The notes under the pieces were generated by a model. It was not told the DNA's origin. It searched no databases and was given only the letters and a program-made list of their open reading frames with translations. A DNA stretch of 45,047 nt from an uncultured Collinsella sp. (GTDB taxonomy: Bacteria > Actinomycetota > Coriobacteriia > Coriobacteriales > Coriobacteriaceae): positions 1 through 45,047 of the forward strand of contig CATXXF010000013.1 in the NCBI GenBank assembly GCA_958403395.1, given 5' to 3'. Position 1 is the stretch's first letter; each line of letters begins with the position of its first letter. This document shows, piece after piece, positions 15,004-25,600 of this stretch. A program made the translations under genes and the position numbers.

Positions 15004-16431
15004 ATGGCCGAGGTTTGGCGCTTCTTTGCGCATGAGGATGATTTTGCCGATTTGGACAAGGCCGGCGCATGCGAGCGCCTGGGCCGCGTGCTGTCGTTTC
15101 CGACCATTTCGAGCATGGATGCCGAGGCAGTGGACTGGCAGCCGTTCGACGACCTGCGCGCCTATATGCAGCAGGCCTGGCCGCACGTATTTACAGCGGG
15201 TAAGGTCGAGCTCATCGATCATTCGTTGCTGGTGACGCTTTCCGGCTCCGACCCCGCACTCAAGCCCGTTGTGCTCATGGGTCACATGGACGTGGTCCCC
15301 GTGGTGCCGGGTACCGAGGACGACTGGACGTACGCCCCCTTTAGCGGGCATGTAGACGACACCTACATTTGGGGTCGCGGCGCCATCGATATGAAAGACC
15401 AGGTCGCAGGCATTCTCGAGGCGGTTGAGTATGCGCTGGCGCACGGTTGGCAGCACGAGCGCACGCTGCTCCTGGCCTTTGGCCAGGACGAGGAGACTAC
15501 GCAGTACGGCGCAGGCGCCATCGGCCGCGCGCTCGAGGAGCGCGGCATTGAGCTTGAGTACCTGATCGACGAGGGTGACTACCGCATCGTTCCAGCTGCC
15601 GAGTACGGCGCGGGCGAGGGCTGGCTTATGCATGCCGACCTTGCCGAGAAGGGCTACGCCGATATTGTGCTCAAGACGAAGAGTGAGGGCGGGCATTCGT
15701 CCAACCCCTACGGCGGCACATCGCTCGAGGTGCTGAGCCGTGCCATCACCGCAATCTGCGATATCGAATGGCCGACGCGTGTGACCGATCTGCTTGCCGC
15801 CCAGCTCGTCGAGCTGGGGCTTTATACCGCAGACGAGATTGCTGCCAGCAAGGATGCCATCGTGCGCGACTGCCTCGCCAGCAAAAAGCTGTACCCGCTT
15901 GTAACCACCACCTGCGCGCCCACGCAAATCGAAGGCGGCAGTACCGGTGCCAACGTAATGCCGCAGGATATGTGGGCCAATATCAACTTCCGCATGCTCG
16001 AGGGCACGAGCGTGGCCGATGTCGTGGCCTGCTGCCGCGAGGCCGTTGCCACCGCTGGGCTCGCTGGCCGAGTCGAGGTCGAGCTGGGCCCCGGCAGCTC
16101 CGAGCCCTCGCCGTCCCCGCGCGTGGGCGGTCCGGGGCTCGAGGCCGTTCGCGCCATCGCCGCCCGCTATTTCCGTGATCCCAAGGGGACGGAGGAAAAC
16201 GGATCGTCTGCGGTGGGCCAAGAGCCGATGAGCATCGTGCCCTCGACCGTGATTGGCGCAACCGATGCCGCCAACTACCAGCGCATTTGCCGCGAGTGCA
16301 TCCGCTTCTCCGCCTTTGTGGTCGACGATGACGAATGCGACCGCGGCGTCCACGGCACCAACGAGCGCATCACCCGTCGCGCCTACCTCCAAGGCACCCG
16401 CTTCCTCATCGCCCTGCTCCGCACGCTCTAG
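15004..16431 (+). CDS. M20 family metallopeptidase (dipeptidase-like)
   Basis: A 475-residue zinc peptidase/deacylase. Zinc-site landmarks are visible: GHMDVVP (His, Asp) near residue 95, GRGAIDMKDQ near 125, GQDEE near 162 with the catalytic Glu, and a C-terminal STVIGATDAANYQ region with HGTNERI. Members cleave dipeptides or N-acyl amino acids, and the importer upstream suggests amino acid scavenging. ATG 15004 is preferred because AAAGGA lies just upstream; an in-frame GTG at 14950 falls in the terminator hairpin. Codons around 16176-16206 are a copy of the dispersed hairpin repeat at 4884, so part of the protein (DPKGTEENGS) appears repeat-derived. Confidence 0.88.
   Translation: MAEVWRFFAHEDDFADLDKAGACERLGRVLSFPTISSMDAEAVDWQPFDDLRAYMQQAWPHVFTAGKVELIDHSLLVTLSGSDPALKPVVLMGHMDVVPVVPGTEDDWTYAPFSGHVDDTYIWGRGAIDMKDQVAGILEAVEYALAHGWQHERTLLLAFGQDEETTQYGAGAIGRALEERGIELEYLIDEGDYRIVPAAEYGAGEGWLMHADLAEKGYADIVLKTKSEGGHSSNPYGGTSLEVLSRAITAICDIEWPTRVTDLLAAQLVELGLYTADEIAASKDAIVRDCLASKKLYPLVTTTCAPTQIEGGSTGANVMPQDMWANINFRMLEGTSVADVVACCREAVATAGLAGRVEVELGPGSSEPSPSPRVGGPGLEAVRAIAARYFRDPKGTEENGSSAVGQEPMSIVPSTVIGATDAANYQRICRECIRFSAFVVDDDECDRGVHGTNERITRRAYLQGTRFLIALLRTL
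16176..16206. repeat. Dispersed hairpin repeat inside the M20 peptidase gene
   Basis: The sequence from TGATCCC to GGATCG matches the intergenic repeat at 4884-4914 in 27 of 31 bases, including the whole GGGGACGGAGGAAAA loop. It keeps the reading frame and adds about ten residues, so it looks like a repeat insertion tolerated in a coding sequence. The pairing of its arms is weakened here. Confidence 0.6.
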
Positions 16432-16450
16432 AATGTGACAAAGGGACTGA
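16432..16450 (+). repeat. Left part of a split REP palindrome
   Basis: AATGTGACAAAGGG plus ACTGA begins on the base after the M20 stop codon and ends where the palindrome should turn. The missing right arm is found at 28049-28062. A looser second version, AATGAGACAAAAACTG, follows at 16466-16481. Confidence 0.7.
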
Positions 16451-16495
16451 GCCGATTTCATCGGTAATGAGACAAAAACTGTAATAGAAAAAGGC

Positions 16496-16507
16496 TAAGA
16501 TATCTTA
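16496..16507. promoter_or_regulatory. 12-nt palindrome in the adhesin promoter region
   Basis: TAAGATATCTTA is a perfect palindrome about 110 nt upstream of the adhesin start. The surrounding 16466-16515 is A+T-rich and is the likeliest promoter zone, although no clean -35/-10 pair is seen. Between it and the gene lies a very G+C-rich stretch (16561-16595) that can fold and may influence translation. Confidence 0.35.
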
Positions 16508-16617
16508 AGAGACATATGCTGGGGTTGGTATTCCTTGAACGACTGCGGGCATGTGCCAGACTGCCTCGGCCCCCGGGGAGCGCCCGGGCAGGTCGCCGTG
16601 CGACTGGGGAGGAAATT

Positions 16618-19600
16618 ATGCAGGAGCTCAGAGAGACGACGTCTCGACTCGTGAATATTGCTACCGGGGGGTGTCTAAGCAGGGAACTTCCTGGTGAACA
16701 CCGGCTGCGCGAGCGGTGGTCCGTCATGTCTTGTGGCCGTCGTCGCGGGCTGCGCTCGGTCTCGCCATATGCGATTGTTCTGGCCCTCGCCATCGCGCTG
16801 ACGGCGAGTTTCTTCCTGCCGCTTCGTGCCGAGGCGGCAATTTCGGACCACACGGTTCCGACGATTTCGCCTTCGGGGACAACAATCAACCTGTTTGATT
16901 ACTGGGTGAATCCGGATAACCATCTGTCGGTTTCCGGCAACGGCGGCATCAACGCAAGCCACCGGTTCCAGTTTAACGATGGCCAGGGTGATGCACCGCT
17001 CAACCATTGGACGGGCAACACGAGCCCGCAGCCCGGCATTGTCAGCAACACGCTTTCAGACGGCTACCCGCAGCTTTCCGGTACCTATGGCGGCGACTCC
17101 CTCCGCTATCTGTTCGATTCCTCTGCCCAGACCGGCAAGACGTCCCATTTTGGCGTGACGGGCCTCCTCAAGGTTCAGGACGGCTACTACGTCTATGACA
17201 GCTCCGAAAACTACGCAGCCTACAACGCTGACAAGAATGCCTTCGACGTCTATGACACCTGGGGCATTGACAAAGTGGGCGATTTTTCCCATCGGGGTCA
17301 GTTCTTCCCGTTCGATGCGGCAGACAAGGTGTTCAAGGAGGAAAGCGGCCGGCTCGTCCAAAATGGCATCACGGCAGACAACGCCGGTAACCACGTCAAC
17401 CACCACTTCGGCCTCTCAATGTCCACGCGATTCGTGCAGCCCAACGGCGGCCTGACGAACGATAAGAAGGACATGACCTTCGAGTTCGCCGGCGATGATG
17501 ACGTCTGGGTGTTCATCGATGATGTCCTCGTGGGTGATATCGGCGGTATTCACAGCCGTGCGAGTCTGAGTATCAACTTTCATACGGGCGACATTAAGGT
17601 GAACGACAAAAGCGACGGCACGCTGCTGAGCAAGTACCAGGCGGCGAAAAAGGGCACTTCGGGCTTCGACGGCAACACCTTCAAAGACGGCACCAACCAC
17701 ACCCTCAAGTTCTTCTACCTGGAGCGCGGCGCCACCGACTCCAACATGGAGCTCAAGTTCAACCTCGTGACGGTGCCCGAGTCCGACATCATCAAGTTCG
17801 ACCAGGATGGCGGTCCGGTGGAGGGTGCTCAGTTCGCGCTGTACAAGACAGACGAGAACTTCACTGACACGACCGCTAATCAAAATAACCTACTTGGCTC
17901 CGGCACCACGAACGCGAATGGACAACTGACGCTCACGAATAAAGTGGACAACGGCGTCATCAACTTCGATGACCTTTATAGTAAAGACCATAATTGCCGG
18001 TACTACCTCCTGAAGGAAACAAAGGTGCCCGAAGGTCACCGCTCGAGCCTCACGGCAACGGACGGTAGCATGCAGTTCGAGTACGTGCCCGCGAGCGACG
18101 AGAACGGCGCGGGCGGCGTTATCATCAACCGCGGCGGTATGGACGCGGACAGCTCCGTTTGGCAGAGCGGTGCGTTCGCCGGCTCGAAGGAGACCATCAC
18201 CGCGCCGTCGACCGTGTACAAGGCGAATGATGACCTGACGAAGTCCAACGAGACCGTTAGCCCGGGCTCCGGCATACTGTTCGCTGTGGTGCTCAAGCGC
18301 GATAAAAGCGCGAGCACAGATATCAATGATCCTAACAATTGGTACGCCGTGTCGGGCGACCCGACGAAGAAGGGGTACACCCTCGCCAAAGACCAGGGCA
18401 AGCTCGGCGCCATCGAGGCAGCGAAGAAGGACCTGTACGCCTTCACGCTCAACACTAGCGGCCAGTACCAGGTAGAGATTCCGTATCTGCCCGGTGACAT
18501 CTCCAAGTACTACTACTTGCTGAGCGGTGATGCCCGCAAGGATGCCGAGTACACGGTGGCCATCTACCACACAACGGTGAGTTCGATCGGCGACGCGACG
18601 CCCGAGAACACCGTCCACGTGTACAGCGACGACATCGCAGGCGGCACGAACTTCAAGCGACAGTTCGCCACGCGCTTGCTCGTCACGAACATCCAGAATC
18701 GCCTGTTCGTGCAGAAGACCGATACCGAGGGCAACCCCGTAGACGGCGCAACGTTCGGCTTGTACAAGGCGACAACGGACGCGAACGGCAAGGTTGTGCC
18801 CAAGGACGACCAGGGCCCCTATGACACCCTGACGACGGGGTCGGTCGACAACCCGGTCCGGCTCGAAGGGGCGGGCATATTCCCGTGTACGAGCGACGGC
18901 AACAAGCCGCTCAAGAATGGCACCTACTTCCTAAAGGAGGTCTCGGCGCCCAAGGGCTTCCTGCTTAACGACACGCTCATCAAGGTGATTGTGGACGATG
19001 ACGGCGTCCATGCCGATGCTGGTACGGCCTATGACGGCGTCTCGACGTTCGTGGGCCCGGGCGCGCTCATGAAGAGTCTGGGCCAGTTTGGCGCAGAGGG
19101 CGACATCGACAACACGCTTACGTGGATCAAAGGTACGCGGCAGACCTCGAATGGCGAGACCAATGATAACGGCAACCTGACGTGGACCGATGTCGAACCC
19201 GTGGGTGCAGACGACACAGTGCGCCTCAAGTACGGCGCTAACGGACGCATGTACCAGTATGGGCCCACCGAGGAGGGCAAACCCTACCGCCTGGAGACCG
19301 AGACGGGCTGGATACGTATGGGTATCACCCAGGACGAGCGGCCCAAGGGGACCACGTCGAAAGGTGCCCGTGCCAATCTGGGCGACATGAACCTGAATGC
19401 CCTGTTCACGGGTGCCACCTGTGTGCGCGTGGCTAACAAGCGCGAGGCGAGCCTCGAAGTGACCAAGCATGTCGTGGTGCCGAAGGGACTGACGGGCAAT
19501 AAGGACGCGAAGTTCACCTTCAAGTTCACCGTGCCCACGACGGCGGGGAAGACGTACAAGGCCGCAGTGTTTGAGAACGCGGGGGCCGCAAGCGAGAAGC

Positions 19601-22600
19601 AGGTCGGCGATATGTTCGACCTGACGAACGGCCGCGAGCAGACCATCACGGCCGGCCAGACGATCCGCGTGTACGGTCTCGACGAGCACGACGCCTACAC
19701 GGTGCAGGAGCTGACCGATACGGACAAGATGCCGGCCGGCTTCACGCTGACCAAGCGCGGGCAGGGCGGCAACGCCCTGAGCGGCGAGGGCGACAGCATC
19801 TCCGGCACGATCGCAAAGCAGAACGCCGACGGCACGGTGGCCGCCGCCAACAAGCTGGTATTCACGAATACCTACAGCGTAAAGCCGCCGGTGACGCTCA
19901 CCAATGCGTTCTGGGCGCAGAAGGTGCTCCGGGGCCGTGACTGGAAGGATGGCGATAGCTTCAAGATTTACCTGCGCGCGGACAAGGGAACGCCGATGCC
20001 CGCCGGTGCCAAGGATGCGCCCGTGAGTGGTATGAAGCAGGTTGTGAAGACCGTCAAGAACGGGGACAAGTTCGACTTCGGCAATATTGAGTACGCCAAG
20101 CCCGGCACCTACACCTATCTCATTGCCGAGGCCACGCCGTCTCAAAACGACGCTAGCTGGCTGCCCGGGTTCGGGTATTCAAGCGCTTCCTACCGCGTCA
20201 CGGTGACGGTGAAGGATAGCGGCGACGGCACGCTGTCGCAGCCGGCAGTCAAGATGGAGCAGACCTACACCGACGACGGCGTGAGCCATGAGGACAGCCC
20301 GATCGAGGTCGCTGACAAAATCGCCAAGATCACGAACGCCTATAACACCGATGAGGAGACCATCTCCTTCAACGTGCAGAAGACGTATGCCGACCAGTCC
20401 GGTGCAAATCCGCTTGTGAAGGATAAGTTCACGTTCCAGCTCGAGGCACTCGGCGGGATGAAGAATGATGCCGTGCCGAGTGGAGCCATCGATTTCGGCA
20501 AGCTCGCCACCTCCTACAGCGTCGGTGCCAGCAAGGTCCCCATGCCTAAGGGGTGCACGTCCACCACGACCACGGCGAAGAACGATGACGACGGTATCGC
20601 TGCGTTCCCGCAGATCACCTATACGATGGAGAGCGAGAACCTCACCTACGTGTACAAGGTGACCGAGGTCAAGGATTCCGATACATCGACGTCCAGTGGC
20701 ATAGGCTACGACGATACGGTGTACTACGTGCTGGTGAAGAACCAGCAGGTTGATAACGAGTCTGGGACGGGTAAGTGCCTGTCCTCCACGGCCACGTATT
20801 GGAAGGCCGACGGCACGCAGCTGACGGACACGGGTGGATATATCCCGTTCAAGAACACCTACACGGTGACGCAGACGACGTCGGCACCGGTTACTGTGCA
20901 GAAGACGCTGGCTGGGCGTGCGTGGGAGCAGGATGACAAGTTCGATTTCACGCTGACGCCGGCGGATGACGCCACGATGAAAGCGGTTAAAAACAAGGTC
21001 GTTACTCAGAAGAAGGCTGCCGACTCCGATGAGACTGGCGATTTGACGACTAAGGTCGAGATCGCAGGTCCCGGCGACGCGATGCGCACCACCCCGTTCG
21101 GCACGGGCGACCTTGTGTTTACCAGGCCGGGCGTGTATACGTTCAAAGTGAACGAGACGAGGCCGACCGACGCGGACAAGACCGGCATCAGCTATGACGA
21201 CCATACGTCCACAGTGACGTACACAGTGACCGATATCGAGAACGGCACGCATACCGGTAAGCTGACCGCGTCGGTTGCGTACGACAACAAGCAGGCGACG
21301 ACGGATGCCGACCGGCAGGTGACGGGTGCTGCCGCGTTTACCAACACCTATGCGGCCTCCGGTACCTACGCGGGCATCGATGTGACCAAGACTCTGGTTG
21401 GTACCCCGCTGGAGAATGGCAGGTTCCCGTTCACCATCGAGGCGATGACGTATAACGGCACGAAGGCCCCGGAGCCGGTTGATTCCGATAAGTCGTTCAC
21501 GAACACCGTGGGCAAGGATGACGGTGACGATACGCAGACCGCCACGATGTCCGGTAAGCTGAAGATGAACTTCACGCAGCTGAGCTACAACAAGATGTAC
21601 GTGTACAAGGTGTCTGAGGTACATGACGCCAACGCTGCTGGATACACGTATGACACCGAGTACCCCGGTGATGCCTTCGTGCTCATCGCGGTGAAGCCGA
21701 ATCCGGACAACAAAGGCCAGCTCTACACCAAGACGACCATCGTGAAGGGCCCGGACGTGACGGCGCTCGTTGGCGTGGGCGACAACGTTGATGCGCTGAC
21801 GGCCGAGGCGATTAAGGGCCTTAATACCACGACCAACTACGTGCAGACGGTCTCGAGTCGCGGTGCGAAGCCCGCTACGCCTATCGTCCCGTTCAAGAAC
21901 GTGTACAAGGTCGAGACGATTGAGTACGGTGCGAAGGCCGGTCTACAGATTGAGAAGATATTCACCGGCACCGGTGATGCGAGCAGCACATTCAGCTTTA
22001 CGGTGACGCCCGAGGACTATCAGGCCGAGGGTCAGGATGGCACGAAGTTCATCCTGACCTCCGCCGACGCCGCGGCGAAGAAGCTCGACATCACGGGCGG
22101 GGCGGAGACCTTCAAGATTCCCGAGATGAAGCTCGGGGACACCAAGACCGTGAGCTTGCTGCCGAAGGGCTTGCAGTTCACACACGACGACGTGAGCAAT
22201 GAATGCCGCGCCAACGTCTACCAATACAGGGTGGAAGAGAACGTGCCGAAGCCCGTTCCCGCCGGCTACACCTACGACAAGACGGTCTATACCGTCGAGA
22301 TCGCAGTGTCCGACAACGGCGACGGCACACTGAAAGTCGAGACGACGGTTCTGAACAGTGATGGCAAGAGGGTCGATTACCGTAAGTTTGCCCCCGGCGC
22401 CTCGCTCGAGGACAACACGGCGACTATTCCGTTCGAGAACAGCTACAAGACGGTCGCCAGCGACGAGCTGACCCCGCAGGTAACGAAGAAGATTTCCGGC
22501 ACCGAGAGCACGGACAAGAAGTTCTCGTTCACGCTGACTGCCACGTCGGAGACGAAGGATAAGATTGCCGCCGGCGATCTGAAGGCTGACGGCCTGAAGG

Positions 22601-25600
22601 GCGACACATCCTCGGAGTCCAAGACCACGGAGGGGAAGATCACCAGCAAGGACGGTCAGCCCCTCAGCTTCTCCGGCATGCAATTCAACAAGGCAGGCGA
22701 CTACACGTTTACGCTCACCGAGGCCCACGGGGAAGATGACGATCCTAATACGACTGGTGTGCAGAACGCCGGTTGGACGATGGACGATTCCACCTACACC
22801 GTCACGGTGAAGGTTGAGGACAAGAATGCCAAGCTGACTGTCACAGGCGTGGCGGTGGAAAAGGACGGCGATGACAAGAGCGAGACGCTTGAGGTCAAGA
22901 ACGGCAAGGTGAACCTCGCCACCTTCACCAACAGCTATGCTGCGAAGGGTTCCGTGACCTTGGCGGCGAAGAAACGCTTTAGGGGCGGTGCGCTCGCGGG
23001 GAACGACTTCTCGTTCGCTCTGTACCAGGGTGACAAGGCGGAAGGCACGCCCATTGAGACCGTCACGAATGACAAGGACGGCAACATTACCTTCCAGGCA
23101 ATCGGCTACGACACTCCGGGCGATCACGACTACACCATCAAGGAGGTTGCCGGCAACGACTCGACCGTCGTGTACGACGGCAAGACGGTGAACGTGCACG
23201 TTAGGGTCACTGATAACAAGAACGGCACGCTGAAGGCGGTCGCCACCTACGACGGCGAGGCCGGCGTTCCGGTCTTCACCAACGCGAAGCCGACGGCCGA
23301 TGCAACCATCGAGGCAACGAAGACCCTCAAGGGCAAGGACCTGACGGAAGGCGCGTTCAACTTCGGCCTGTACCAAGGCGACGCGTCCACGGGTAATTCC
23401 GTCAAGACCGTCCAGAACGACAAGGATGGCAAGATTAATCTTGCTCTCACCGGTCTGACCATCGGCGAGTACGACTACATACTCAAGGAGGAGAACGTCG
23501 GTGCCGATCCGACTATCACCTACGACAACAAGGAGGTGAAGGTCCACGTCTCGGTGAAGGCGGAGGGTGGCAAGGCGAAGGCGACCGTCACTTACGACGG
23601 CAAGAACGATGCCCCGACCTTCGAGAACACGTACCAGCCCGCCGAGACCTCGGTGGCGCTCACGGCGAAGAAGACCTACGTGAAGTCCGACAGCACGTCG
23701 GCTGCGCTCAAGGGCGGCGAGTTCACCTTCGACCTGTACAAGGGCGATCTGACGGCTGAGCAGCTGAAGGGCAAGCAACCCATCCAGACCGCTGAGAACG
23801 GCGAGGACGGCACCGTCACCTTCCCGGCCATCGGCTACACCAAGGCCGGCGAGTACAAATACACCGTCGCGGAACAGAAGGGCGACCTGTCCCACGTGAC
23901 CTACGACGCTACGGTGCACCATGCCGTGGTGACGGTCGTGGACAACGCCGGCAAGCTGGAGGCGAGCGTCACCTACGACGACGGCAAGACGGATGCCCCC
24001 ACCTTCAAGAACACCTATACCGCAAAGGGCTCCGCGGAGCTGACGGCGACCAAGGTCGTTGCGGTCGCGCCGGGCTTCACGCACGATACCAAGCTCAAGG
24101 GCGGCGAGTACACGTTCGAGCTGAAGGACGCCGACGGCAAGGTGCTCAACACCACGACGAACAAGGCCGATGGCACGGTGAAGTTCACGCGCGACTTCGA
24201 GCTCTCCGACTTGGACGGCGCCGCGAGCAAGGACTTCGCCTACACCATCGCGGAGAAGCCGGGCACGGAGCCGGGCATGGTCTACGACACCCATGCGCTC
24301 ATCTACAAGGTGACGGTCGCGGACGATGGCACCGGCTCGCTGACGGCCACGCCGCAGGTCGCGAGTGGAGACGGCTCGCAGACCTTCACGAACGCGTACC
24401 GCCCGAAGGGGACCTCGGTAACGCTCAAGGCGAAGAAGCACTTCACGGGCGGTGAGCTCGCGGGGGGCGACTTCACGTTCCAGCTGCTCGACAAGGATCG
24501 CAACGTGATCCAGACCGTCCAGAATGACAAGGACGGCAAGGTCGCCTTTGCAGCCATCGACTACGCTACGCCGGGCGAGCACGACTACGCCATCAAGGAG
24601 GTTGCCGGCAACGACTCGACCATCGTCTATGACACGAAGGACGTAATGGTCCACGTCAAGGTCACCGACGAGAAGGGCGAGCTGAAGGCGACCGTCACAT
24701 ACGATGATAAGAAGGCCGTGCCGACCTTCACCAACTCGAAGCCGACGGCTGACGTCACCATCGAGACGACGAAGACCCTCACGGGTAAGGTCCTGACGGC
24801 CGGTGCGTTCACCTTCGGCCTGTACGACCAGGCCGGCAACGAGGTTGCCAAGGGCAACAACGACCAGGACGGCAAGGTCAAGCTGACCGTCAAGAACCTG
24901 AACCTGGGCGAGTACGACTACACGCTGAAGGAGGAGAAGGCCGGCCAGATCGTCGACGGCGTGGTCTACGACGCCAAGGAAGTCAAGGTCCACGTCAGGG
25001 TAGAGCAGAACCAGGATGACAACAACAAGACGAAGGTGACCGTCACCTATGACGGTGCCGCTACGGCTCCCACCTTCAACAACACCTACGACGCAAAGGG
25101 TTCCGTAACCCTGACGGCGACCAAGACCATCAAGGTTGCGGACGGCTTCGATCACACGACGAAGCCTGCGGACGGCGAGTTCACCTTCGACCTGAAGGAC
25201 GCTGCCGGCAACGTGATCGCCACCGCGAAGAACGATGCAAACGGCAAGGTCTGCTTCACGCGCGAGTTCCAGCTCTCCGACTTGGACGGCGCCGCGAGCA
25301 AGGACTTCACCTACACCATCGTGGAGCAGCCGGGCGCGGAGCCGGGCATGGTCTATGACAATCATGCCCTCACCTATACGGTGACGGTCACAGACGGCGG
25401 GAACGGAGCACTGAATGCGAAGGCGATCGTGACGAGCGCATCCGGCTCGGATACCTTCACCAACACCTACCAGCCGGCCGCGACCGGTCTGGCCCTCGGT
25501 GCGCAGAAGAGCTATGTGAAGAAGGACGACAACACGCCGATCGTCCCCAAGGACGGCGAGTTCACCTTCGATGTGTACGAGGGCAAAATGACTGCTGAGC

